This document shows, piece by piece, positions 53,309-64,000 of a DNA stretch of 64,000 nucleotides. Under the pieces are notes generated by a model, which ran no database searches, had not been told where the DNA came from, and saw only the letters and a program-made list of their open reading frames with translations. The position numbers were made by a program, and so were the translations under genes. The stretch covers positions 124,001 to 188,000 of the forward strand of contig JAKZAP010000087.1 of the NCBI GenBank assembly GCA_023053575.1, given 5' to 3'. Position 1 is the first letter of the stretch; every line of letters starts with the position of its first letter. The stretch is from Branchinecta lynchi (lineage: Eukaryota; Arthropoda; Branchiopoda; Anostraca; Branchinectidae).

Positions 53309-56300
53309 GTGTGGGAAACCTTGTGGGAAAACAAACCTTGTGGGAAAACAAACCTTGTGGGAAAACAAACATTGTGAGAAAACAAACCTTGTGGGAAAAC
53401 CAACCTTATAGGGAAAGAAACCTTGTGGGGAAACAAACTTTTCGGGAAAACCAACCTTGTGGTAAAACAAACCTTGTGGGAAAACAAACCTTGTGGGAAA
53501 ACAAACCTTATGGGAAAACAAACCTTGTGGGGAAACAAACCTTGCGGGAAAACCAACAACAACCTAGTGGGAAAACAAACCTTGTGAGAAAACAAACCTT
53601 GTGGGAAAACCAACCTTATGGGGAAAGCAACCCTGCGGGAAAACCAACCTTGTGGGAAAACCAACCTTGTGGGAAAGCGAACCTTTTGGGAAAACCAACA
53701 CAGTGGGAAAACAAACCTTGTGGGAAAACCAACCTTGCGGGAAAACCAACCTTGGGGGAAAACAAACCATGTGGGAAAACAAACCTTGTGGGGAAACAAA
53801 CCTAGTGGGAAAACAATCCTTGTGGGAAAACAAACCTTGTGGGGAAACAAAACTTGCGGGAAAACTAACCTTGTGGGAAAACAAACCCTGCGGGAAAACC
53901 AACCTTGTGGGAAAACCAACCTTGTGGGGAAACAAACCTTTCGGGAAAACCAGCCTTGTGGGAAAACAAACCTTGTGGGAAAACAAACCTTGTGGGAAAA
54001 CAAACCTTGTGGGAAAACAAACCTTGTGAGAAAACAAACCTTGTGGGGAAACAAACCTAGTGGAAAAACAAACCTTGTGAGAAAACAAACCTTGTGGGAA
54101 AACCAACCTTATGGGAAAACAAACCTAGTGGGAAAACAAACCTTGTGGGGAAACAAACCTTTCGGGAAAATCAACCTTGTGGGAAAACAAACCTTGTGGG
54201 GAAACAAACCTAGTGGGAAAACAAACCTTGTGAGAAAACAATCCTTGTGGGAAAACAAACCTTGTGGGGAAACAAACCTTGCGGGAAAACTAACCTTGTG
54301 GGAAAACAAACCCTGCGGGAAAACCAACCCTGTAGGAAAACCCACCTTGTGGGGAAACAAACTTTTCGGGAAAACTAACCTTGTGGGAAAACAAACCCTG
54401 CGGGAAAACCAACCTTGTGGGAAAACAAACCTTGTGGGAAAACAAACCTTGTGAGAAAACAAACCTTGTGGGAAAACCAACCTTATGGGGAAACAAACCC
54501 TGCGGGAAAACCAACCTTGTGGGAAAACCATCCTTGCGGGAAAGTGAACCTTTTGGGAAAACCAACACAGTGGGAAAACAAACCTTGTGAGAAAACAATC
54601 CTTGTGGGAAAACAAACCTTGTGGGGAAACAAACCTTGTGGGGAAACAAACCTTGTGGGAAAACTAACCTTGTTTGAAAACAAACCTTGCGGGAAAACTA
54701 ACCTTGTGGGGAAACAAACCTTGTAGGAAAACCAGCCTTGCGGGAAAGCGAACCTTTTGGGAAAACCAACACAGTGGGAAAAAAAACCTTGTGGGAAAAC
54801 CAACCTTGTGGGAAAGCGAACCTTTTGGGAAAACCAACACAGTGGGAAAAAAAACCTTGTGGGAAAACCAACCTTGCGGGAAAACCAACCTTGTGGGAAA
54901 ACAAACCTTGTGGGAAAACAAACCTTGTGGGAAAACAAACCTTGTGGGAAAACAAACCTTGTGGGAAAACAAACCTTATGGGGAAAGCAACCCTGCGGGA
55001 AAACCAACCTTGTGGGAAAACCAACCTTGTGGGAAAGCGAACCTTTTGGGAAAACCAACACAGTGGGAAAACAAACCTTGTGGGAAAACCAACCTTGTGG
55101 GAAAACAAACCTTGTGGGAAAACCAACCTTGTGGGAAAACCAACCTTGTGGGAAAGCGAACCTTTTGGGAAAACCAACACAGTGGGAAAACAAACCTTGT
55201 GGGAAAACCAACCTTGCGGGAAAACCAACCTTGTGGGAAAACAAACCTTGTGGGAAAACAAACCTTGTGGGAAAACAAACCTTGTGGGAAAACAAACCTT
55301 ATGGGAAAACAACCCTTGTGGGGAAACAAACCTTGTGGGAAAAACAACCTTGCGGGAAAGCGAACCTTTTGGGAAAACAAACACAGTGGGAAAACAAGCC
55401 TTGTGGGAAAACCAACCTTGCGGGAAAACCAACCTTGGGGGAAAACAAAGCTTGTGGGAAAAAAAACCTTGTGGGAAAACCAACCTAGTGGGAAAAACAA
55501 CCTAGTGGGAAAACAAACCTTGTGAGAAAACAAACCTTGTGGGAAAACCAACCTTATGGGGAAAGCAACCCTGCGGGAAAACCAACCTTGTGGGAAAACC
55601 AACCTTGTGGGAAAGCGAACCTTTTGGGAAAACCAACACAGTGGGAAAACAAACCTTGTGGGAAAACCAACCTTGCGGGAAAACCAACCTTGTGGGAAAA
55701 CAAACCTTGTGGGAAAACAAACCTTGTGGGAAAACAAACCTTGTGGGAAAACAAACCTTATGGGAAAACAACCCTTGTGGGGAAACAAACCTTGTGGGAA
55801 AAACAACCTTGAGGGAAAGCGAACCTTTTGGGAAAACCAACACAGTGGGAAAACAAACCTTGTGGGAAAACCAACCTTGCGGGAAAACCAACCTTGGGGG
55901 AAAACAAAGCTTGTGGGAAAAAAAACCTTGTGGGAAAACCAACCTAGTGGGAAAAACAACCTAGTGGGAAAACCAACCTTGTGGGAAAACCAACCTTGTG
56001 GGAAAGCGAACCTTTTGGGAAAACCAACACAGTGGGAAAACAAACCTTGTGGGAAAACCAACCTTGCGGGAAAGCGAACCTTTTGGGAAAACCAACACAG
56101 TGGGAAAACAAAGCTTGTGGGAAAACCAACCTTGCGGGAAAACCAACCTTGGGGGAAAACAAAGCTTGTGGGAAAACAAACCTTTTGGGAAAACAAACCT
56201 TGTGGGAAAACAAACCTTGTGGGAAAACAAACCTTGTAGAAAACAAACCTTGTGGGAAAACCAACCTTATGGAGAAAGAAACCTTGTGGGGAAACCAACA

Positions 56301-57920
56301 CAGTGGGAAAACAAACCTTGTGGGAAAACCAACCTTGTAGGAAAACAAACCTTGTGGGAAAACCAACCTTGTGGGAAAGCGAACCTTTTGGGAAAACCAA
56401 CACAGTGGGAAAACAAACCTTGTGGGAAAACCAACCTTGCGGGAAAACCAACCTTGTGGGAAAACAAACCTTGTGGGAAAACAAACCTTGTGGGAAAACA
56501 AACCTTGTGGGAAAACAAACCTTATGGGAAAACAACCCTTGTGGGGAAACAAACCTTGTGGGAAAAACAACCTTTCGGGAAAGCGAACCTTTTGGGAAAA
56601 CCAACACAGTGGGAAAACAAACCTTGTGGGAAAACCAACCTTGCGGGAAAACCAACCTTGGGGGAAAACAAAGCTTGTGGGAAAAAAAACCTTGTGGGAA
56701 AACCAACCTAGTGGGAAAAACAACCTAGTGGGAAAACAAACCTTGTGAGAAAACAAACCTTGTGGGAAAACCAACTTTATGGGGAAAGCAACCCTGCGGG
56801 AAAACCAACCTTGTGGGAAAACCAACCTTGTGGGAAAGCGAACCTTTTGGGAAAACCAACACAGTGGGAAAAAAAACTTGTGGGAAAACCAACCTTGCGG
56901 GAAAACCAACCTTGTGGGAAAACAAACCTTGTGGGAAAACAAACCTTGTGGGAAAACAAACCTTGTGGGAAAACAAACCTTATGGGAAAACAACCCTTGT
57001 GGGGAAACAAACCTTGTGGGAAAACAAACCTTGTGGGAAAACCAACCTTGTGGGAAAACCAACCTTGTGGGAAAGCGAACCTTTTGGGAAAACCAACACA
57101 GTGGGAAAACAAACCTTGTGGGAAAACCAACCTTGCGGGAAAACCAACCTTGTGGGAAAACAAACCTTGTGGGAAAACAAACCTTGTGGGAAAACAAACC
57201 TTGTGGGAAAACAAACCTTATGGGAAAACAACCCTTGTGGGGAAACAAACCTTGTGGGAAAAACAACCTTTCGGGAAAGCGAACCTTTTGGGAAAACCAA
57301 CACAGTGGGAAAACAAACCTTGTGGGAAAACCAACCTTGCGGGAAAACCAACCTTGGGGGAAAACAAAGCTTGTGGGAAAAAAAATCTTGTGGGAAAACC
57401 AACCTAGTGGGAAAAACAACCTAGTGGGAAAACAAACCTTGTGAGAAAACAAACCTTGTGGGAAAACCAACCTTATGGGGAAAGCAACCCTGCGGGAAAA
57501 CCAACCTTGTGGGAAAACCAACCTTGTGGGAAAGCGAACCTTTTGGGAAAACCAACACAGTGGGAAAACAAACCTTGTGGGAAAACCAACCTTGCGGGAA
57601 AGCGAACCTTTTGGGAAAACCAACACAGTGGGAAAACAAAGCTTGTGGGAAAACCAACCTTGCGGGAAAACCAACCTTGGGGGAAAACAAAGCTTGTGGG
57701 AAAACAAACCTTTTGGGAAAACAAACCTTGTCGGAAAACAAACCTTGTGGGAAAACAAACCTTGTAGAAAACAAACCTTGTGGGAAAACCAACCTTATGG
57801 GGAAAGAAACCTTGTGGGGAAACAAACCTTTCGGTAAAACCAACCTTGTGGTAAAACAAACCTTGTGGGAAAACAAACCTTGTGGGAAAACAAACCTTGT
57901 GGGAAAACAAATCTTATGGG
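53309..57920 (+). repeat. Array block 5, forward
   Basis: 4.6 kb of forward units, entered through AAGGTTAGT-GTGGGAAACC. Its last several hundred bases match the end of block 1, with the same right edge. Confidence 0.95.
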
Positions 57921-60900
57921 TTTTCACACAAGGTTGGTTTTCCCGCAGGGTTGCTTTCCCCATAAAGTTGGTTTTCCCACAAGGTTTGTTTTCTCACAAG
58001 GTTTGTTTTCCCACTAGGTTGTTGTTGGTTTTCCCATAAGGTTTGTTTTCCCACAAGGTTGGTTTTCCCACAAGGTTTGTTTTCTCACAAGGTTTGTTTT
58101 CCCACAAGGTTTGTTTTCCCACAAGGTTTGTTTTCCCAAAAGGTTTGTTTTCCCACAAGCTTTGTTTTCCCCCAAGGTTGGTTTTCCCGCAAGGTTGGTT
58201 TTCCCACAAGGTTTGTTTTCCCACTGTGTTGGTTTTCCCAAAAGGTTCGCTTTCCCGCAAGGTTGGTTTTCCCACAAGGTTTGTGGGAAAAAAAGGTTTT
58301 GTTTTCCCATAAGGTTTGTTTTCCCACAAGGTTTGTTTTCCCACAAGGTTTGTTTTCCCACAAGGTTTGTTTTCCCACAAGGTTTGTTTTCCCACAAGGG
58401 TTTTCCCGAAAGGTTTGTTTCCCCACAAGGTTTTTTTTCCCACTAGGTTTGTTTTCCCATAAGGTTGGTTTTCCCACAAGGTTTGTTTTCTCACAAGGTT
58501 TGTTTTCCCACTAGGTTTGTTTCCCCACAAGGTTTGTTTTCTCACAAGGTTGGTTTTCCCACAAGGTTTGTTTCCCCACAAGGTTTGTTTTCCCATAAGG
58601 TTTGTTTTCCCACAAGGTTTGTTTTCCCACAAGGTTTGTTTTCTCACAAGGTTTGTTTTCCCACAAGGTTTGTTTTCCCACAAGGTTTGTTTTCCCAAAA
58701 GGTTTGTTTTCCCACAAGCTTTGTTTTCCCCCAAGGTTGGTTTTCCCGCAAGGTTGGTTTTCCCACAAGGTTTGTTTTCCCACTGTGTTGGTTTTCCCAA
58801 AAGGTTCGCTTTCCCACAAGGTTGGTTTTCCCACAAGGTTGGTTTTCCCGCAGGGTTGCTTTCCCCATAAGGTTGGTTTTCCCACAAGGTTTGTTTTCTC
58901 ACAAGGTTTGTTTTCCCACTAGGTTGTTTTTCCCACTAGGTTGGTTTTCCCACAAGGCTTGTTTTCCCACAAGCTTTGTTTTCCCCCAAGGTTGGTTTTC
59001 CCGCAAGGTTGGTTTTCCCACAAGGTTTGTTTTCCCACTGTGTTGGTTTTCCCAAAAGGTTCGCTTTCCCACAAGGTTAGTTTTCCCACAAGGTTGGTTT
59101 TCCCGCAGGGTTGCTTTCCTCATAAGGTTGGTTTTCCCACAAGGTTTGTTTTCTCACAAGGTTTGTTTTCCCACTAGGTTGTTTTTCCCACTAGGTTGGT
59201 TTTCCCACAAGGTTTGTTTTCCCACAAGCTTTGTTTTCCCCCAAGGTTGGTTTTCCCGCAAGGTTGGTTTTCCCACAAGGTTTGTTTTCCCACTGTGTTG
59301 GTTTTCCCAAAAGGTTCGCTTTCCCGCAAGGTTGGTTTTCCCACAAGGTTTGTTTCCCCACAAGGTTTGTTTTCCCATAAGGTTTGTTTTCCCACAAGGT
59401 TTGTTTTCCCACAAGGTTTGTTTTCCCACAAGGTTTGTTTTCCCACAATGTTGGTTTTCCCGAAAGGTTTGTTTCCCCACAAGGTTTGTTTTCCCACTAG
59501 GTTTGTTTTCCCATAAGGTTAATTTTCCCACAAGTTTTGTTTTCTCACAAGGTTTGTTTTCCCACTAGGTTTGTTTCCCCTTCAAGGTTGGTTTGTTTTC
59601 TCACAAGGTTTGTTTTCCCACAAGGTTTGTTTTCCCACAAGGTTTGTTTTCCCACAAGGTTTGTTTTCCCACAAGGTTGGTTTTCCCGAAAGGTTTGTTT
59701 TCCCACAAGGTTGGTTTTCCCGAAAGGTTTGTTTCCCCACAAGGCTGGTTTTCCCACAAGGTTGGTTTTCCCAAAAGGTTTTTTTCCCCACAAGGTTGGT
59801 TTTCCCGCAAGGTTTGTTTCCCCACAAGGTTTGTTTTCCCACAAGGATTGTTTTCTCACAAGGTTTGTTTTCCCACTAGGTTTGTTTCCCCACAAGGTTT
59901 GTTTTCCCACAAGGTTTGTTTTCCCCCAAGGTTTGTTTTCCCACAAGGTTTGTTTTCCCCCAAGGTTGGTTTTCCCAGGAGGTTGGTTTTCCCACAAGGT
60001 TTGTTTTCCCACTGTGTTGGTTTTCCCACTAGGTTTGTTTCCCCACAAGGTTTGTTTTCCCACAAGGTTTGTTTCCCCACAAGGTTTGTTTTCCCGCAAG
60101 GTTTGTTTTCCCCCAAGGTTGGTTTTCCCGCAAGGTTGGTTTTCCCACAAGGTTTGTTTTCCCACTGTGTTGGTTTTCCCAAAAGGTTCGCTTTCCCACA
60201 AGGTTGGTTTTCCCACAAGGTTGATTTTCCCGCAGGGTTGCTTTCCCCATAAGGTTGGTTTTCCCACAAGGTTTGTTTTCTCACAAGGTTTGTTTTCCCA
60301 ATAGGTTGTTGTTGGTTTTCCCACAAGGTTTGTTTCCCCACAAGGTTTGTTTTCCCATAAGGTTTGTTTTCCCACAAGGTTTGTTTTCCCACAAGGTTTG
60401 TTTTCCCACAAGGTTTGTTTTACCACAAGGTTGGTTTTCCCGAAAGGTTTGTTTCCCCACAAGGTTTCTTTCCCCATAAGGTTGGTTTTCCCACAAGGTT
60501 TGTTTTCTCACAAGGTTTGTTTTCCCACAAGGTTTGTTTTTCCACAAGGTTTGTTTTCCCAAAAGGTTTGTTTTCCCCCAAGGTTGGTTTTCCCGCAAGG
60601 TTGGTTTTCCCACAAGGTTTGTTTTCCCACTGTGTTGGTTTTCCCAAAAGGTTCGCTTTCCCGCAAGGTTGGTTTTCCCACAAGGTTTGTTTTCCCACTG
60701 TGTTGGTTTTTCCCAAAAGGTTCGCTTTCCCACAAGGTTGTTTTTCCCACAAGGTTGGTTTTCCCGCAGGGTTGCTTTCCCCATAAGGTTGGTTTTCCCA
60801 CAAGGTTTGTTTTCTCACAAGGTTTGTTTTCCCACTAGGTTGTTTTTCCCACTAGGTTGGTTTTCCCACAAGGTTTGTTTTCCCACAAGCTTTGTTTTCA

Positions 60901-63900
60901 CCCAAGGTTGGTTTTCCCGCAAGGTTGGTTTTCCCACAAGGTTTGTTTTCCCACTGTGTTGCTTTTCCCAAAAGGTTCGCTTTCCCGCAAGGTTGGTTTT
61001 CCCACAAGGTTTCTTTCCCCACAAGGTTTGTTTTCCCATAAGGTTTGTTTTCCCACAAGGTTTGTTTTCCCACAAGGTTTGTTTTCCCACAAGGTTTGTT
61101 TTCCCACAAGGTTGGTTTTCCCGCAAGGTTGGTTTTCCCACAAGGTTTGTTTTCCCACTGTGTTGGTTTTCCCAAAAGGTTCGCTTTCCCACAAGGTCGG
61201 TTTTCCCACAAGGTTGGTTTTCCCGCAGGGTTGCTTTCCCCATAAGGTTTGTTTTCCCACAAGGTTTGTTTTCCCACAAGGTTTGTTTTCCCACAAGGTT
61301 GGTTTTCCCGAAAGGTTTGTTTCCCCACAAGGTTGGTTTCCCCACAAAGTTGGTTTTCCCGCAGGGTTTGTTTTCCCACAAGGTTAGTTTTCCCGCAAGG
61401 TTTGTTTTCCCACAAGGTTAGTTTTCCCACAAGGTTTGTTTCCCCACAAGGTTTGTTTCCCCACAAGGTTTGTTTTCCCACAAGGATTGTTTTCTCACAA
61501 GGTTTGTTTTCGCACTGTGTTGGTTTTCCCAAAAGGTTCGCTTTCCCGCAAGGTTGGTTTTCCCACAAGGTTGGTTTTCCCGCAGGGTTTGTTTTCCCAC
61601 AAGGTTGGTTTTCCCGCAGGGTTTGTTTTCCCAAAAGGTTAGTTTTCCCGAAAGGTTTTCCCCACAAGGTGGGTTTTCCCACAAGGTTGGTTTTCCCGCA
61701 GGGTTTGTTTTCCCACAAGGTTTGTTTTCCCACAAGGTTTGTTTTCCCACAAGGTTGGTTTTCCCGAAAGGTTTGTTTTCCCACAAGGTTTGTTTTCCCG
61801 AAAGGTTTGTTTCCCCACAAGGCTGGTTTTCCCACAAGGTTGGTTTTCCCGAAAGGTTTGTTTCCCCACAAGGTTGGTTTTCCCGCAAGGTTTGTTTCCC
61901 CACAAGGTTTGTTTTTCCCAAAAGGTTTGTTTTCCCACAAGCTTTGTTTTCCCACAAGGTTGGTTTTCCCGCAAGGTTGGTTTTCCCACAAGGTTTGTTT
62001 TCCCACTGTGTTGGTTTTCCCAAAAGGTTCGCTTTCCCACAAGGTTGGTTTTCCCACAAGGTTGGTTTTCCCGCAGGGTTGCTTTCCCCATAAGGTTGGT
62101 TTTCCCACAAGGTTTGTTTTCTCACAAGGTTTGTTTTCCCACTAGGTTATTTTTCCCACTAGGTTGGTTTTCCCACAAGGCTTGTTTTCCCACAAGCTTT
62201 GTTTTCCCCCAAGGTTGGTTTTCCCGCAAGGTTGGTTTTCCCACAAGGTTTGTTTTCCCACTGTGTTGGTTTTCCCAAAAGGTTCGCTTTCCCACAAGGT
62301 TAGTTTTCCCACAAGGTTGGTTTTCCCGCAGGGTTGCTTTCCTCATAAGGTTGGTTTTCCCACAAGGTTTGTTTTCTCACAAGGTTTGTTTTCCCACTAG
62401 GTTGTTTTTCCCACTAGGTTGGTTTTCCCACAAGATTTGTTTTCCCACAAGCTTTGTTTTCCCCCAAGGTTGGTTTTCCCGCAAGGTTGGTTTTCCCACA
62501 AGGTTTGTTTTCCCACTGTGTTGGTTTTCCCAAAAGGTTCGCTTTCCCGCAAGGTTGGTTTTCCCACAAGGTTTGTTTCCCCACAAGGTTTGTTTTCCCA
62601 TAAGGTGTGTTTTCCCACAAGGTTTGTTTTCCCACAAGGTTTGTTTTCCCACAAGGTTTGTTTTCCCACAAGGTTGGTTTTCCCGAAAGGTTTGTTTCCC
62701 CACAAGGTTTGTTTTCCCACTAGGTTTGTTTTTCTCATAAGGTTGGTTTTCCCACAAGTTTTGTTTTCTCACAAGGTTTGTTTTCCCACTAGGTTTGTTT
62801 CCCCTTCAAGGTTGGTTTGTTTTCTCACAAGGTTTGTTTTCCCACAAGGTTTGTTTTCCCACAAGGTTTGTTTTCCCACAAGGTTTGTTTTCCCACAAGG
62901 TTGGTTTTCCCGAAAGGTTTGTTTTCCCACAAGGTTGGTTTTCCCGAAAGGTTTGTTTCCCCACAAAGTTTGTTTTCCCACTAGGTTTGTTTTCCCATAA
63001 GGTTGGTTTTCCCACAAGTTTTGTTTTCTCACAAGGTTTGTTTTCCCACAAGGTTTGTTTTACCACAAGGTTGGTTTTCCCGAAAGGTTTGTTTCCCCAC
63101 AAGGTTTCTTTCCCCATAAGGTTGGTTTTCCCACAAGGTTTGTTTTCTCACAAGGTTTGTTTTCCCACAAGGTTTGTTTTTCCACAAGGTTTGTTTTCCC
63201 AAAAGGTTTGTTTTCCCACAAGCTTTGTTTTCCCACTGTGTTGGTTTTCCCAAAAGGTTCGCTTTCCCGCAAGGTTGGTTTTCCCACAAGGTTTGTTTTC
63301 CCACTGTGTTGGTTTTTCCCAAAAGGTTCGCTTTCCCACAAGGTTGTTTTTCCCACAAGGTTGGTTTTCCCGCAGGGTTGCTTTCCCCATAAGGTTGGTT
63401 TTCCCACAAGGTTTGTTTTCTCACAAGGTTTGTTTTCCCACTAGGTTGTTTTTCCCACTAGGTTGGTTTTCCCACAAGGTTTGTTTTCCCACAAGCTTTG
63501 TTTTCACCCAAGGTTGGTTTTCCCGCAAGGTTGGTTTTCCCACAAGGTTTGTTTTCCCACTGTGTTGCTTTTCCCAAAAGGTTCGCTTTCCCGCAAGGTT
63601 GGTTTTCCCACAAGGTTTCTTTCCCCACAAGGTTTGTTTTCCCATAAGGTTTGTTTTCCCACAAGGTTTGTTTTCCCACAAGGTTTGTTTTCCCACAAGG
63701 TTTGTTTTCCCACAAGGTTGGTTTTCCCGCAAGGTTGGTTTTCCCACAAGGTTTGTTTTCCCACTGTGTTGGTTTTCCCAAAAGGTTCGCTTTCCCACAA
63801 GGTCGGTTTTCCCACAAGGTTGGTTTTCCCGCAGGGTTGCTTTCCTCATAAGGTTGGTTTTCCCACAAGGTTTGTTTTCTCACAAGGTTTGTTTTCCCAC

Positions 63901-64000
63901 TAGGTTGTTTTTCCCACTAGGTTGGTTTTCCCACAAGATTTGTTTTCCCACAAGCTTTGTTTTCCCCCAAGGTTGGTTTTCCCGCAAGGTTGGTTTTCCC
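57921..64000 (-). repeat. Array block 6, inverted, running off the window
   Basis: At least 6.1 kb. The first ~160 bases copy block 2. 58465-60480 copies 42398-44400. A small irregularity (TTTGTGGGAAAAAAAGG) lies near 58283. Confidence 0.95.

Larger units (their letters stand above)
33940..64000. repeat. 17-bp megasatellite, ~30 kb, continuing past the window
   Basis: The array is built almost wholly of a 17-bp unit, CCTTGTGGGAAAACAAA, with recurrent variants such as CCTTATGGGGAAAGCAA, CCCTGCGGGAAAACCAA, CCTTGTGGGAAAGCGAA, CCTTTTGGGAAAACCAA and CACAGTGGGAAAACAAA. About 1,770 units are present. Orientation changes at about 37300, 37485, 41574, 53308 and 57920. Variants follow each other in a fixed order, giving higher-order repeats (for example 459 bp, 27 units, between 36375 and 36834 and again between 40537 and 40996). 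The unit has no stop codon in any frame on either strand, so all long ORFs here (up to about 604 codons) are artefacts. A centromeric or subtelomeric location is possible but unproven. Confidence 0.98.

Noticed and set aside
33823..64000. Hundreds of long ORFs (up to 604 codons) on both strands
   Set aside because: They are translations of the stop-free 17-bp satellite in all six frames. They overlap each other on both strands and have no start context, domain or codon signature.
33957..64000. CRISPR-like array
   Set aside because: There is no repeat-spacer alternation. It is a contiguous 17-bp tandem repeat in eukaryotic DNA.

Overview
The window is non-genic, repeat-dominated DNA from a eukaryote, most likely an invertebrate animal. 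The inference rests on a Ty3-type retroelement with an envelope-like gene, a non-LTR retrotransposon with a short TGAA tail, MITEs, foldback-type elements and large satellites. No rRNA, tRNA, CRISPR or convincing host protein-coding gene was found, and the species cannot be named from the sequence alone.

Layout. 1-20,000 is a mosaic of old repeats: diverged tandem duplications, two copies of one MITE family (2390-2550, 15806-15973), a hairpin-forming 113/120-bp tandem repeat (3130-3715), a ~67-bp tandem repeat (4140-4990), a 3.2-kb foldback-like element with ends in inverted orientation (5079-8243), a second nested inverted-repeat structure (13511-15640), and dispersed repeats present once in each orientation (1598-2316 with 18966-19640; 11850-11960 with 17586-17662). 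20,100-23,100 is a ~300-bp satellite interrupted by a 5'-truncated non-LTR retrotransposon. 23,263-24,060 holds three short minisatellites.

24,060-33,878 is a Ty3/Gypsy (errantivirus-like) element on the minus strand: a 299-bp 5' LTR with TATA box, splice donor and ATTAAA signal; a putative primer-binding site; gag with a zinc knuckle; a -1 frameshift site T-TTA-AAC followed by a possible H-type pseudoknot; pol (protease, RT, RNase H, integrase); and an env-like gene with signal peptide, RKKR cleavage site and a splice acceptor just before its ATG. Env is broken by a frame change and cut off by a minisatellite, and no 3' LTR is visible. The unexpected part is the 2-kb pol-env gap. It carries two tandemly duplicated, paralogous ORFs on the opposite (plus) strand, each in an exon-like frame of acceptor, ORF, ~109 nt and donor, with synonymous differences between the copies. 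This is the best candidate for an undescribed system: antisense accessory genes in an env-bearing retroelement.

33,940-64,000 is a ~30-kb array of a 17-bp unit (about 1,770 copies, continuing past the window). It is arranged in six blocks of alternating orientation, with higher-order structure and long internal duplications. The unit has no stop codon in any of six frames, so it produces hundreds of long but meaningless ORFs.
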